The notes beneath the pieces are model-generated. The model saw nothing but the letters and a program-made list of their open reading frames with translations, searched no databases and was not told the origin of the DNA. Position numbers and translations under genes: made by a program. 64,000 nucleotides of DNA from Aquimarina atlantica. Lineage in GTDB: Bacteria; Bacteroidota; Bacteroidia; Flavobacteriales; Flavobacteriaceae. Positions 9,452 through 18,064 of this stretch are shown here, one piece after another. Location of the stretch: positions 682,001 through 746,000 of the forward strand of contig NZ_AQRA01000001.1 in the NCBI RefSeq assembly GCF_000626715.1, read 5' to 3'. How positions within the stretch are numbered: position 1 is the first letter of the stretch; each line of letters starts with the position of its first letter.

Positions 9452-10255
9452 ATGAAACTTTCCCCCGTATTCATCACCTTGGTATGTCTTATTTTTTTAA
9501 ACTGTAAATCACAAAAAAATGAAGACACCGAAGAAAGCAACGAAACTATTACCGAAACCCCGCAAGAAGTACCCAAAAAGCCTATTAGTGATATCACTAT
9601 CGACCCAATAATTCATGCTACAGCTATTGTAGAGTGGAAAGAAAAAACTATTTATATAGATCCAGCAGGAGGAGCCAAAGCTTTTAAAGACAAGAAACTT
9701 GCAGACCTTGTGCTTATCACAGATATACATGGCGACCATATGGATATTGAAACTTTGGATAGCCTGGATTTATCAAAAGCCGAAATTATAGCACCTCAGG
9801 CAGTGGCCGAAAAACTTCCTGCAAAATACACAGATCACTTGATTATTCTTAATAACGGAGAAACAAAAGAGGTACAAGGCATATCTATTGAAGCCATCCC
9901 AATGTACAACCTAAGAGAAGAAGCCTTAAAATTTCATAACAAAGGAAGAGGCAATGGTTATGTAATCACTTTAGGAAAGAAACGGCTTTATTTTTCGGGA
10001 GACACAGAAGATATTCCAGAAATGAGAGCATTACAATATATAGATATGGCGTTTGTAACCATGAATCTGCCTTATACTATGACCGTAGAAAGTGCAGCGA
10101 GTGCTGTTCTCGAATTTAAACCTAAGCAAGTATACCCATATCATTATCGAGGAACCAAAGGACTAAGCGATGTGGCAAAGTTTAAAGAATTGGTATCAAA
10201 AAATCCAGATATAGAGGTAATTCAATTAGATTGGTATCCAAATAGTAATCAATAG
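9452..10255 (+). CDS. MBL-fold hydrolase lipoprotein (UlaG-like)
   Basis: This 267-aa protein has a lipoprotein signal (LIFLNCKS, Cys 18), a Glu/Thr-rich linker to about residue 45, then a metallo-beta-lactamase fold. The metal motif reads TDIHGDHMD (90-98), so the first His of HxHxDH is Asp, as in several UlaG-like proteins. Further pieces are YFSGDTED and PYHYRGTKG with a late His ligand. The family includes lactonases and phosphodiesterases; the substrate here is unknown. It ends in a strong bidirectional terminator. Confidence 0.82.
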   Translation: MKLSPVFITLVCLIFLNCKSQKNEDTEESNETITETPQEVPKKPISDITIDPIIHATAIVEWKEKTIYIDPAGGAKAFKDKKLADLVLITDIHGDHMDIETLDSLDLSKAEIIAPQAVAEKLPAKYTDHLIILNNGETKEVQGISIEAIPMYNLREEALKFHNKGRGNGYVITLGKKRLYFSGDTEDIPEMRALQYIDMAFVTMNLPYTMTVESAASAVLEFKPKQVYPYHYRGTKGLSDVAKFKELVSKNPDIEVIQLDWYPNSNQ

Positions 10256-10277
10256 TACTGTTCTAATAAACAATCTA

Positions 10278-10320
10278 ATACTAAAAAAGGTCTGCATGTA
10301 TTGCAGACCTTTTTTAGTAT
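10278..10320. terminator. bidirectional terminator, 19-bp stem
   Basis: Perfect 19-bp inverted repeat (10278-10296 with 10302-10320) and 5-nt loop, with A6 and T6 tracts on the two arms. It lies between the convergent MBL and cold-shock genes and can serve both. Confidence 0.9.
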
Positions 10321-10353
10321 GATTACATAAATCATTACATGATTTTATAGTAA

Positions 10354-10803
10354 TTATATCTTTTTTACTCTAACCGCATTCATTCCTTTCTGACCACGCT
10401 CAAGTTCAAAAGTTACTTTGTCATTTTCTTTTACCTCTTGCATCAAACCATTTACATGTACAAAATATCGCTCCTGCGTTTCAGTATCATTAATAAAACC
10501 ATACCCCTTAGAATCATTAAAAAACGCAACTCTTCCTTTTCTTATTGGGTCAAATTCCTCTTTTTCTCTTTTAGGAACCCCAATCTCAATATGCTCTGCT
10601 TTGATTTTTTTCTTTTTGGTTGGATCCGGTGGTACATCAGTAGTATATCCATTTTCATCAACATAAGCAATCATGCTATCTAACCCATTACCTTTATTAG
10701 AATTAGCTCTACGTTCCTGCTTCTTTTTCTGCTTTTCTTCTCTCTTCTTTAATTTCTTTTTCTCTTTTTCAATTTTACTAAAAGTCTGCTGTGATTTTGC
10801 CAT
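10354..10803 (-). CDS. cold-shock-domain protein with basic N-terminal extension
   Basis: This 149-aa protein carries a C-terminal cold-shock domain (about residues 85-149) with GRVAFFNDSKGYGFIND, the RNP1 motif KGYGFI and the RNP2-like YFVHV. It should bind single-stranded RNA or DNA. The first 40 residues are an extreme Lys/Glu/Gln-rich helix (FSKIEKEKKKLKKREEKQ), likely a coiled coil or RNA-binding tail. This long form is common in Flavobacteriia. A candidate -7 box at 10989-10996 (minus strand) would give a 5' leader of about 180 nt, as many cold-shock genes have. Confidence 0.88.
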   Translation of the reverse strand: MAKSQQTFSKIEKEKKKLKKREEKQKKKQERRANSNKGNGLDSMIAYVDENGYTTDVPPDPTKKKKIKAEHIEIGVPKREKEEFDPIRKGRVAFFNDSKGYGFINDTETQERYFVHVNGLMQEVKENDKVTFELERGQKGMNAVRVKKI

Positions 10804-11133
10804 TCGTTCTTTATACTATGTTTTTTATTAAACCGATTTTTAACCATAAATATGGTGGTTGTCATTGAAATACTAAACGAATGATTGGAAAATAGCAATT
10901 TCTAAGATTGATTTACCGAATAATTTACCCAGTTGTTGCAATAACACATACATCTGATATATAAACATCGATATATTTAGATTTAATACAAAGATATGTT
11001 TTTCATTCTTAATTTTAGAAAAGTATGTATCTGATTCGTGGTTCTATATGAAATTTTGGCTCTGATAAAACTAAATTCGTAAATTCGAAAATTCATTTTT
11101 TACCTCTAAAATACCAATCCCTATATTTTTTTA
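10804..11133. promoter_or_regulatory. divergent intergenic region with possible cold-shock leader
   Basis: This gene-free region separates the minus-strand cold-shock gene from the plus-strand pseudouridine synthase. A minus-strand TAnnTTTG box (TATCTTTG) lies at 10996-10989. The 180 nt from there to 10803 would be the leader. No clear hairpin thermosensor or other named element was seen. Confidence 0.35.
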
Positions 11134-11724
11134 ATGAAAAATAATACCGATAAACAAAGTCATCAACATTTTGCTATTTACAAACCTTATGGTTATCTAA
11201 GCCAGTTTATTAATAACGGACAAAAACAAAATTCTAAAAAGCTATTGGGTGAATTATATGATTTTCCTGAAGGGACAATGGCTATTGGTCGGCTGGACGA
11301 AAAATCAGAAGGACTATTACTACTCACTACAGACGGAAAAACCAGCAACCACATCTGTAGTGGTCGGGTAGAAAAAGAATACTATGCTCAGGTAAATGGT
11401 GATATTACTATAGATGCAATTGAATTATTAAGAAAAGGAGTCGAAATTGGTTTTGAAGGAAAAAAATACATCACTACACCTTGTAAAGCTTTCAAAATAA
11501 ATAATATCCCTACATTTCCTGAAAGGCCTAAAAAAATACGCGATGACAGGCATGGTCCTACAAGTTGGGTATCTATCACATTACAAGAAGGAAAATTTCG
11601 CCAAGTACGAAAAATGACATCAGCCGTTGGTTTTCCAACGCTACGATTAGTACGAATAAGAGTTGGTGACATTTATTTAAATGAAATGAAAGCCGGAGAA
11701 GTGAGAGAACTATACACTTTATAA
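11134..11724 (+). CDS. 23S rRNA pseudouridine synthase, RluE/RsuA family
   Basis: This 196-aa enzyme isomerises a uridine in rRNA to pseudouridine. The catalytic Asp is D54 in AIGRLDEKSEGLL. The opening IYKPYGYLSQF and late FRQVRKMTSAVGFPTLRLVR are family hallmarks. There is no N-terminal S4 domain, which points to RluE rather than RsuA or RluB. Expressed alone; the next gene is 274 bp away. Confidence 0.9.
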   Translation: MKNNTDKQSHQHFAIYKPYGYLSQFINNGQKQNSKKLLGELYDFPEGTMAIGRLDEKSEGLLLLTTDGKTSNHICSGRVEKEYYAQVNGDITIDAIELLRKGVEIGFEGKKYITTPCKAFKINNIPTFPERPKKIRDDRHGPTSWVSITLQEGKFRQVRKMTSAVGFPTLRLVRIRVGDIYLNEMKAGEVRELYTL

Positions 11725-11970
11725 TTATACACTATAAATACATTTTGCGACTACTTTTTTAGTTGTTTTGGATCAGATATTCTGTTTTCTTCCCTCTCAA
11801 CACAACACTACGCCCTCTTATAATTAGTAAAAGTAAAATATACATGAGAATGATATTCTAAAAAATAGGTTCAAAATACATCTACATAGAATTAGAATCT
11901 TATAATTAACAACTAAATAGATTAATATTCTAATTTAATAATCATTTTCAGAATATTCATCTATGATATG

Positions 11971-11978
11971 TAATTTTG
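11971..11978 (+). promoter_or_regulatory. putative -7 box of the histidine decarboxylase gene
   Basis: TAATTTTG matches TAnnTTTG exactly, 20 bp before the ATG at 11999. No convincing -33 TTG is seen. Confidence 0.4.
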
Positions 11979-11998
11979 AATAAATTATTAAGCCTATT

Positions 11999-13120
11999 AT
12001 GAAATTACATACTACAGAACAACAGCAGCTTGAAGAATTATATCACAGCATCAAAAGTACAACGCAGAATTTTTTGGGGTACCCGGTTTCAAAAGATTTC
12101 GATTATTCAGAATTAATGCCATTTCTCCAGTTTCCATTAAACAACTTAGGTGATCCGTTTAGTGAATCTACATATCGTGTAGATTCTAGAGCTATGGAGC
12201 GAGAAGTTGTAAATTTCTTTGCTGGATTATTCAGAGCTCATGAAAATGATATTTGGGGATATGTAACCAATGGTGGTTCTGAAGGAAACTTATATAGCTT
12301 GTATGTTGCACGAGAATTATATCCAAAAGGAATGGTCTATTTTTCTGAAGCTACACATTATAGTATTCAAAAAAATGTAACCTTACTTAATATTAATTAT
12401 GTGATTGTAAAATCGCTTCCTAATGGTGAGATGGATTATAATGATTTAAAAGAAGCTATTGGCTACAACAGACATAGACCTGCAATAGTAGTTGCAAATA
12501 TTGGGACTACAATGACAGAGGCCAAAGACAATACCAAAAAAATTAAAGGAATTCTGGAAGACATGGCCATAGAGAAACATTACATACATGCAGATGCTGC
12601 TTTAGCTGGTGGTTTTGCGCCGTTTGTTACTCCAAGACCTCAATTTGATTTTGAAGACGGTATCGATAGCATCTCAATCAGTGGGCATAAGTTTATAGGA
12701 TCTCCTATGCCTTCGGGAGTAGTTATTGTAAAAAAGGACAACAGAGACCGAATTGCAAGAAGAATAGCATATATAGGTAGTTCTGATGCTACTATAACTG
12801 GGTCAAGAAATGGGCACACCCCATTATTTTTATGGTATGCTATAAAAAAATTAGGAGTCGAAGGGTTCAAAAAAAGAACAGAGCATAGTTTGGGTGTAGC
12901 TTCTTATACAGAAAACAAACTCAAAAACCTTGGAATTGAAGCCTGGAGAAACCCCAATGCTATAACTATCGTTTTTCCTGCTCCCAGCACAGAAATTATA
13001 GACAAATGGCAATTGGCAACAGAAAACGGACAATCCCATATCATTTGTATGCCCAATGTATCTTACGAACAGATTGATAATTTTATAGCAGATATAGAGG
13101 TAGAAATGTGCACGATCTAA
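11999..13120 (+). CDS. hdc: pyridoxal-phosphate histidine decarboxylase
   Basis: This 373-aa enzyme is a group II PLP decarboxylase, most like the Gram-negative histidine decarboxylases of Morganella and Vibrio in length and motif order. Shared features are GYVTNGGSEGN (87-97), His120 that stacks on PLP, NIGTT (167-171), HADAALAG (197-204) and the Schiff-base lysine K231 in SGHKFIGSP. The C-terminal TGSRNGHTPLFLWYA also matches. It would convert histidine to histamine, used in some bacteria as a siderophore precursor. No siderophore genes are visible nearby. Other amino-acid substrates cannot be excluded. Confidence 0.85.
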   Translation: MKLHTTEQQQLEELYHSIKSTTQNFLGYPVSKDFDYSELMPFLQFPLNNLGDPFSESTYRVDSRAMEREVVNFFAGLFRAHENDIWGYVTNGGSEGNLYSLYVARELYPKGMVYFSEATHYSIQKNVTLLNINYVIVKSLPNGEMDYNDLKEAIGYNRHRPAIVVANIGTTMTEAKDNTKKIKGILEDMAIEKHYIHADAALAGGFAPFVTPRPQFDFEDGIDSISISGHKFIGSPMPSGVVIVKKDNRDRIARRIAYIGSSDATITGSRNGHTPLFLWYAIKKLGVEGFKKRTEHSLGVASYTENKLKNLGIEAWRNPNAITIVFPAPSTEIIDKWQLATENGQSHIICMPNVSYEQIDNFIADIEVEMCTI

Positions 13121-13455
13121 TCTAATAATAAAATCATAAGATCATAACCTAACATAATGGAGTATAACAAATTGTAATGATTATTTCATAAGAAAGCATT
13201 CAATTTTATAGTACTTTCGTCAGTGAATTTGTGTAAAAAGTATGCTGTTGTTTCTTATATAAAATACCCCATTCACTATTTAATATAATACGACAATACT
13301 TTCTTATAATGTAATTAACTTATCATTACAAAGTACCACCGCCTTATGCGGTGGTATTCTGTTTTTATATTATTTTTACGCCAGTTTAAAAACATGGTTG
13401 TCTTTTTTATGTTAGAATAGCTAACATGTAATAGAAAAATAGAATGTAATACACT
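13121..13455. other. intergenic region between hdc and DUF3050 gene
   Basis: No gene is seen. The one clear structure is a GC-rich hairpin at 13334-13356. The remainder is AT-rich, and no consensus promoter pair was found for the DUF3050 gene. Confidence 0.4.
13334..13356 (+). terminator. terminator-like hairpin after hdc
   Basis: A 9-bp stem (taccaccgc 13334-13342, gcggtggta 13348-13356) with loop cttat, followed by attctgttttt. It stands out for its GC content and probably ends hdc transcription, though read-through to the DUF3050 gene is possible. Confidence 0.65.
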
Positions 13456-14241
13456 ATGAACAAATTACAATACATAGAAAATGAACTTTTTGATTTAAGA
13501 GTACAATTACAAAATCATAAGCTCTATAAAAATTTGAGTCATATTAACGACATAAAAACATTTATGGAAAACCACGTTTTTGCGGTTTGGGATTTTATGT
13601 CTTTACTAAAAGCAATACAAATTAAACTAACCAATGTAACTACCCCATGGATTCCTAGAAAAAACCCTGTATTGTCCAGATTTATCAATGAAATTGTACA
13701 TGCAGAAGAAAGTGATATTAATGAGTTAGGGGAACCTAAAAGTCATTTTGAAATGTATTTGGATGCTATGAAACAGGTAAAAGCCGATACATCCAAAATT
13801 GATTTGTTAATCGATTTAATTGCATCAGGAAATGATGTCGATTATGCATTAAGCCAATTAGACATAGATCAGCATGTACAGAATTTCGTTAAATTTTCTT
13901 TCGAAATAATAGAAACTGGCGAACCTCACTGTATTGCATCTGCATTCACCTTTGGGAGAGAAGATGTGATTCCTGATATGTTTATTGAAATATTGAAAAA
14001 ATCTGACTCAGAAAATAAATTATATAACAAACTAACATATTACCTCGAAAGACATATTGAACTTGATGGAGATGAACATGGACCGCTTTCATTAGAAATG
14101 ATTTCTGAATTATGTGGAAACGATTCAAAAAAGTGGGAAGAAACTTTACAAGTTGCCAAAAGAGCTTTGGCTCATAGAATTAAATTATGGGATTGCATTT
14201 CTGATATGATAGAAAAGGAAAAGCTAACATATAGTATCTAA
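13456..14241 (+). CDS. DUF3050 protein, haem-oxygenase-like di-iron fold (inferred)
   Basis: This 261-aa helical protein matches DUF3050 in its motif [15 protein letters not shown] (38-52). DUF3050 resembles the haem-oxygenase-like fold that includes di-iron oxidases. Candidate metal ligands fit that pattern: E79xxH82, H97, H158, and the cluster E198, H200, D204, H208 in [16 protein letters not shown] infer a di-iron or similar oxidase; there is no proven function. It follows hdc on the same strand after 335 bp with a hairpin between, so co-regulation is uncertain. Confidence 0.75.
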   Translation: MNKLQYIENELFDLRVQLQNHKLYKNLSHINDIKTFMENHVFAVWDFMSLLKAIQIKLTNVTTPWIPRKNPVLSRFINEIVHAEESDINELGEPKSHFEMYLDAMKQVKADTSKIDLLIDLIASGNDVDYALSQLDIDQHVQNFVKFSFEIIETGEPHCIASAFTFGREDVIPDMFIEILKKSDSENKLYNKLTYYLERHIELDGDEHGPLSLEMISELCGNDSKKWEETLQVAKRALAHRIKLWDCISDMIEKEKLTYSI

Positions 14242-14252
14242 AACACCTAAAA

Positions 14253-14292
14253 AACATCTTTAAGTATCATAAAAATAATACTTAAAGATGTT
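14253..14292. terminator. bidirectional hairpin between convergent genes
   Basis: Perfect 15-bp inverted repeat (14253-14267 with 14278-14292), 10-nt loop, overlapping the stop codon of the CAT gene. The U-tract is weak, so termination is likely but not certain. Confidence 0.6.
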
Positions 14293-14920
14293 ATTCATTC
14301 AATAATCGTTGAAACTCTTCAAGATAAAGTCCAATGTGATATCCATCCATGAGTCCGTGATGTACATTAATAGCAATTGGCAAACTTAGTTTACCATTTT
14401 CTTTGGTATATCTGCCAAAAGAGATTTTCGGTACACTATCCTTAAACTGAAAATGTCTGGCATGTGTAAGCCCCGTAAAATTATACCATGGAATAGATGA
14501 GTAATGAATTGTATCTATACGTTTGGCATTATCTGTATGTCGTAAACCTGTACTTTTTTTAACAGCTTCAATCTCTTGCTGTGCGTTACTACAAAACACC
14601 TCAAAATCATTATCATACTCCATAAATGAAAATCCGAATGTATGATCTTCTCTCCCAATAGTTGGTGATGCATGAATTTTATCATATACAAATACTTGAT
14701 CATCCTCTATACGGTATCTAAAGGCTTCAATAGCGTTAGCCGCATGAAGAGATTTGTAGAGATAAAATAAAAAATAAGGATATCCCAGATCTTCTATCTT
14801 TTGGTATCCCAATGTAAAATCTACAGTTGTGGTTATTCCAAAAAACGGTTCATCAAAACTACCAAAAAAGTCAAAATGTTCTTTTCTGTTCCAGGTAGTT
14901 AGATCTAGTTTTGTTTTCAT
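14291..14920 (-). CDS. chloramphenicol acetyltransferase-family protein
   Basis: This 209-aa protein has the type A CAT fold. The catalytic motif is HHGLMDGYH near residues 187-195, equivalent to HHAVCDGFH of CatA, with catalytic His188 and the structural Asp192. ALNxxP-type and SIPWYNFTGL segments also fit. Chromosomal CAT homologues are common in Flavobacteriia and may acetylate chloramphenicol or some other acceptor. It is the last gene of ettA-HAD-CAT, only 2 bp after the HAD gene, so it is expressed with a translation factor. Resistance is not proven by sequence. Confidence 0.88.
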   Translation of the reverse strand: MKTKLDLTTWNRKEHFDFFGSFDEPFFGITTTVDFTLGYQKIEDLGYPYFLFYLYKSLHAANAIEAFRYRIEDDQVFVYDKIHASPTIGREDHTFGFSFMEYDNDFEVFCSNAQQEIEAVKKSTGLRHTDNAKRIDTIHYSSIPWYNFTGLTHARHFQFKDSVPKISFGRYTKENGKLSLPIAINVHHGLMDGYHIGLYLEEFQRLLNE

Positions 14921-14922
14921 TT

Positions 14923-15615
14923 TTATAATATTTGCAACAACTCACTAGCCTTTGCAAAGCTTCTAAAATTAGGATGATCTATTTTATCATCAATCATTTC
15001 ATGAGCCCAGGTCGTGTGAAACGGAATATGAAATGCATGTGCCCCAATATTTAAAACCGGAAGGATATCGGATTTTAGTGAGTTCCCTACCATTAAAAAT
15101 TCATTTTCAGTAATATCCAGGTGTTTTACCAATTTTTTATATTGCTTTTCTGTTTTATCAGAAACAATTTCAATATGATGAAAATAATTCTCTAATCCAG
15201 AATTAATAAGTTTACGCTCCTGATCCAACAAATCTCCCTTAGTTGCCATTACAAGCCGGTATTTCTCGGATAACCGACGTAATGTTTCATCAATCCCATC
15301 GATCAATTCTATAGGTTCCTGAAGCATTGCTTTTCCTTTTTCAATTAGTCTCTGCACAAGATCTATCGTCATATTTCCATTAGAAATCTTGATAGCAGCT
15401 TCTATTAACGAAAGTGTAAATGGCTTAATCCCATAACCATATAATGGCAGATTTTGCATTTCGACATCAAAAAGCAATTTGTTTGCTTCTTCTTTGGGTA
15501 AATACTCTTCTAATAACGCACAAAACTCCTCTTCTGCTTTCCTAAAAAAAGTTTCATTTACCCAGAGCGTATCGTCTGCATCAAAAGCAATTACTTTAAT
15601 CTTTTCTAAAGGCAT
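14923..15615 (-). CDS. HAD-family hydrolase
   Basis: This 230-aa cytoplasmic phosphatase has the HAD motifs: DADDT (nucleophile D12, acid D14) with a cap domain at about 20-100, motif II in MATKGD, the Lys in KLVKHL and motif IV as VGNSLKSD. Substrates of this subgroup are small phosphorylated metabolites. It lies 1 bp after ettA and 2 bp before the CAT gene, so the three genes form one transcript. Confidence 0.87.
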   Translation of the reverse strand: MPLEKIKVIAFDADDTLWVNETFFRKAEEEFCALLEEYLPKEEANKLLFDVEMQNLPLYGYGIKPFTLSLIEAAIKISNGNMTIDLVQRLIEKGKAMLQEPIELIDGIDETLRRLSEKYRLVMATKGDLLDQERKLINSGLENYFHHIEIVSDKTEKQYKKLVKHLDITENEFLMVGNSLKSDILPVLNIGAHAFHIPFHTTWAHEMIDDKIDHPNFRSFAKASELLQIL

Positions 15616-15616
15616 T

Positions 15617-17308
15617 TTATCTCACCAATTTTTTGTACTTAATACGTTTTGGCATTAAATCTCCACCTAAACGTTTCTTTTTATTCTCTTCATAATCAGA
15701 GAAACTTCCTTCAAAGAAATATACTTGCGAATCTCCTTCAAAGGCTAAGATATGTGTACAAATTCTATCGAGGAACCAACGGTCGTGAGAAATTACCACA
15801 GCACATCCGGCAAAGTTCTCTAAGCCTTCCTCTAAAGCTCTTAATGTATTCACATCTAAGTCATTAGTTGGCTCATCTAAAAGCAATACATTACCTTCTT
15901 CCTTTAAAGTCATTGCCAGGTGTAATCGGTTACGTTCACCTCCAGAAAGAGTAGATACCTTTTTATTTTGCTCGCTTCCGCTAAAATTAAAACGACTCAA
16001 ATATGCTCTTGAATTTACTTGCCTTCCTCCCATCATTACCAACTCCTGTTCATCACTAAAGTTTTGCCAGATAGTCTTATCAGGATCTATATTACTATGA
16101 CTTTGGTCTACATAAGCGATCTTAGCGGTATCTCCAACCGTAAAGCTACCTTTATCAGGTTGCTCCTCTCCCATTATCATTTTAAATATAGTAGTTTTAC
16201 CAGCTCCGTTTGGACCAATAATCCCAACAATACCCGCCTGAGGAAGATTAAAATTTAAATCTTCATATAACAACTTATCATCAAAAGCTTTACTTACTCC
16301 CGTAGCTTCGATTACGTTAGTTCCTAATCTAGGACCATTAGGGATATAAATTTCAAGCTTTTCATCTACTTGTTTTTGATCCTGACTTAACAATTTATCG
16401 TAGTTACTTAAACGTGCTTTTTGTTTTGCCTGTCTACCTTTTGGGGCCATACGAACCCATTCTAACTCTCGTTCTAATGTCTTTTGGCGTTTAGAAGCTT
16501 GTTTTTGCTCTTGTGCAAGGCGTTTCGATTTTTGATCTAACCATGAGGAATAATTTCCTTTCCATGGGATACCTTCTCCTCTATCAAGTTCTAATATCCA
16601 TCCTGCAGCATTATCCAAAAAGTATCTATCGTGAGTTACAGCAATTACAGTACCTTTATATTGCTGTAGATGATGCTCTAACCAATGAACAGATTCTGCA
16701 TCCAAATGGTTAGTGGGCTCATCTAATAATAAAACATCTGGTTCTTGTAATAAAAGACGACAGAGAGCTACTCTTCTACGTTCACCACCAGATAATACTC
16801 CTATTTTCTTATCAGATTCTGGAGTACGAAGTGCATCCATAGCTATTTCTAACTTGGTATCCAACTCCCACGCATTACTAGCATCGATCTGATCCTGTAG
16901 GTTTGCTTGTTTATCCATAAGCTCCTGCATTTTATCAGGATTCTCATAGACCTCTGGTAAACCAAACATATCATTAATCTTATTATATTCGTCTAAAACA
17001 GCAACAGTTTCTGCCACGCCTTCTTTTACAACTTCTAATACAGTCTTTTCTGGATCCAGCTTTGGTTCTTGTTCTAATAAACCAACCGTATATCCCGGAG
17101 CAAATACAACATCTCCCTGGTAATTTTTATCTATTCCTGCTATAATCTTAAGCAAAGTAGATTTTCCAGAACCATTAAGTCCCAGGATACCTATTTTCGC
17201 ACCATAAAAGAAACTGAGATATATATTTTTGAGAACCGGAGTATTCGCACTTTTATACGTTTTACTCACTCCGGACATCGAAAAGATTACTTTTTTATCG
17301 TCTGACAT
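15617..17308 (-). CDS. ettA: energy-dependent translational throttle protein EttA (ABC-F)
   Basis: This 563-aa protein has two ABC ATPase domains without membrane segments, the mark of ABC-F factors. Walker A motifs are GLNGSGKST and GPNGAGKTT, signatures are LSGGERRRVAL and LSGGERNRLHL, and Walker B is LLLDEPTNHLD and LLLDEPTNDLD. An arm insertion follows the first Walker A (KINDMFGLPEVYENPD region), as in EttA, which binds the ribosomal E site and gates early elongation by ATP/ADP ratio. It heads an operon with the HAD and CAT genes. Confidence 0.95.
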   Translation of the reverse strand: MSDDKKVIFSMSGVSKTYKSANTPVLKNIYLSFFYGAKIGILGLNGSGKSTLLKIIAGIDKNYQGDVVFAPGYTVGLLEQEPKLDPEKTVLEVVKEGVAETVAVLDEYNKINDMFGLPEVYENPDKMQELMDKQANLQDQIDASNAWELDTKLEIAMDALRTPESDKKIGVLSGGERRRVALCRLLLQEPDVLLLDEPTNHLDAESVHWLEHHLQQYKGTVIAVTHDRYFLDNAAGWILELDRGEGIPWKGNYSSWLDQKSKRLAQEQKQASKRQKTLERELEWVRMAPKGRQAKQKARLSNYDKLLSQDQKQVDEKLEIYIPNGPRLGTNVIEATGVSKAFDDKLLYEDLNFNLPQAGIVGIIGPNGAGKTTIFKMIMGEEQPDKGSFTVGDTAKIAYVDQSHSNIDPDKTIWQNFSDEQELVMMGGRQVNSRAYLSRFNFSGSEQNKKVSTLSGGERNRLHLAMTLKEEGNVLLLDEPTNDLDVNTLRALEEGLENFAGCAVVISHDRWFLDRICTHILAFEGDSQVYFFEGSFSDYEENKKKRLGGDLMPKRIKYKKLVR

Positions 17309-17350
17309 AAGCCCTTAATTGTTATTTTTAGATTGTACGTTTTATAAGAG

Positions 17351-17533
17351 TTAAACTCTTCCTTTTAATGCATTAAAAACCCAGGCAATTGCAAAAAAGC
17401 CAACCCCAACAGCCGCAAAGCCATATCCTGATACATCTCTATATCTAAAAGCTCCTAATGCAATAAGTGCTAAACCAACTATTATCATTATAAAAGTTGC
17501 CCAAGCCAACACTGTATTTTTATTCATTCCCAT
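17351..17533 (-). CDS. CAL67264-family small membrane protein
   Basis: This 60-aa protein has two predicted transmembrane helices (TFIMIIVGLALIALGAF and FAAVGVGFFAIAWVFNAL) with RYRDVSGYG between. It matches the small CAL67264 family of flavobacteria, of unknown function. It starts at ATG 17533; the ATG two codons later (17527) is an alternative. It lies 42 bp upstream of ettA on the same strand and may share its promoter. Confidence 0.8.
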   Translation of the reverse strand: MGMNKNTVLAWATFIMIIVGLALIALGAFRYRDVSGYGFAAVGVGFFAIAWVFNALKGRV

Positions 17534-18064
17534 AAATTATTTTTTTAGTTTAGTACGGTTACTCATGTTTTTATACATAAGCAAGTGCAAATATCGGTAT
17601 TTTATCGTCAAAACACAGGTTTTTATAGAGTTGTTAAGACAAAAAAATAGTTTATCTCTTGTTCTTCAATAAATTAAGAATTCACTTTTATTTAAAAAAG
17701 ATCTTTAAAGGTCTAGTATCAACTCTAAAACATAGTATCAGACTTATTAACAACATATGTATTTCTTTTTCTGATTCGAAATATTAATATACTCATGATA
17801 ATACTTCGTAGATATAAACAAAACTTACAATCAAATTATTTTACTGATATTTAATATTAAGCACAAAATAATGAAGTTTTCTTATTATACCCTTACCACA
17901 ATCATTCATTAAATCACTAAAAAACAACAAGTTAAATAGATCAAATAATATTACCTAATTAACAAAATAACAGCGCAGTTTAAATTGGTTTTCTACTCTT
18001 TATAAAATCTACGTTTTTTGTATTTTCGTGCAAACAATACACACAATATACACAATACACAAAA
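17534..18064. other. 531-bp divergent intergenic region
   Basis: AT-rich and without a plausible gene or strong hairpin. A -7-like TATTTTCG at 18021-18028 may serve the carboxylase gene. No consensus promoter was found for the minus-strand membrane-protein gene. Confidence 0.35.

Noticed and set aside
14291-14920. CAT gene as a resistance gene acquired on a mobile element
   Set aside because: It sits in a tight housekeeping operon without mobility genes; an indigenous acetyltransferase is more likely.
17534-18064. A small RNA or riboswitch in the 531-bp gap before the carboxylase gene
   Set aside because: No convincing stem or known riboswitch core was seen; the region is only AT-rich.
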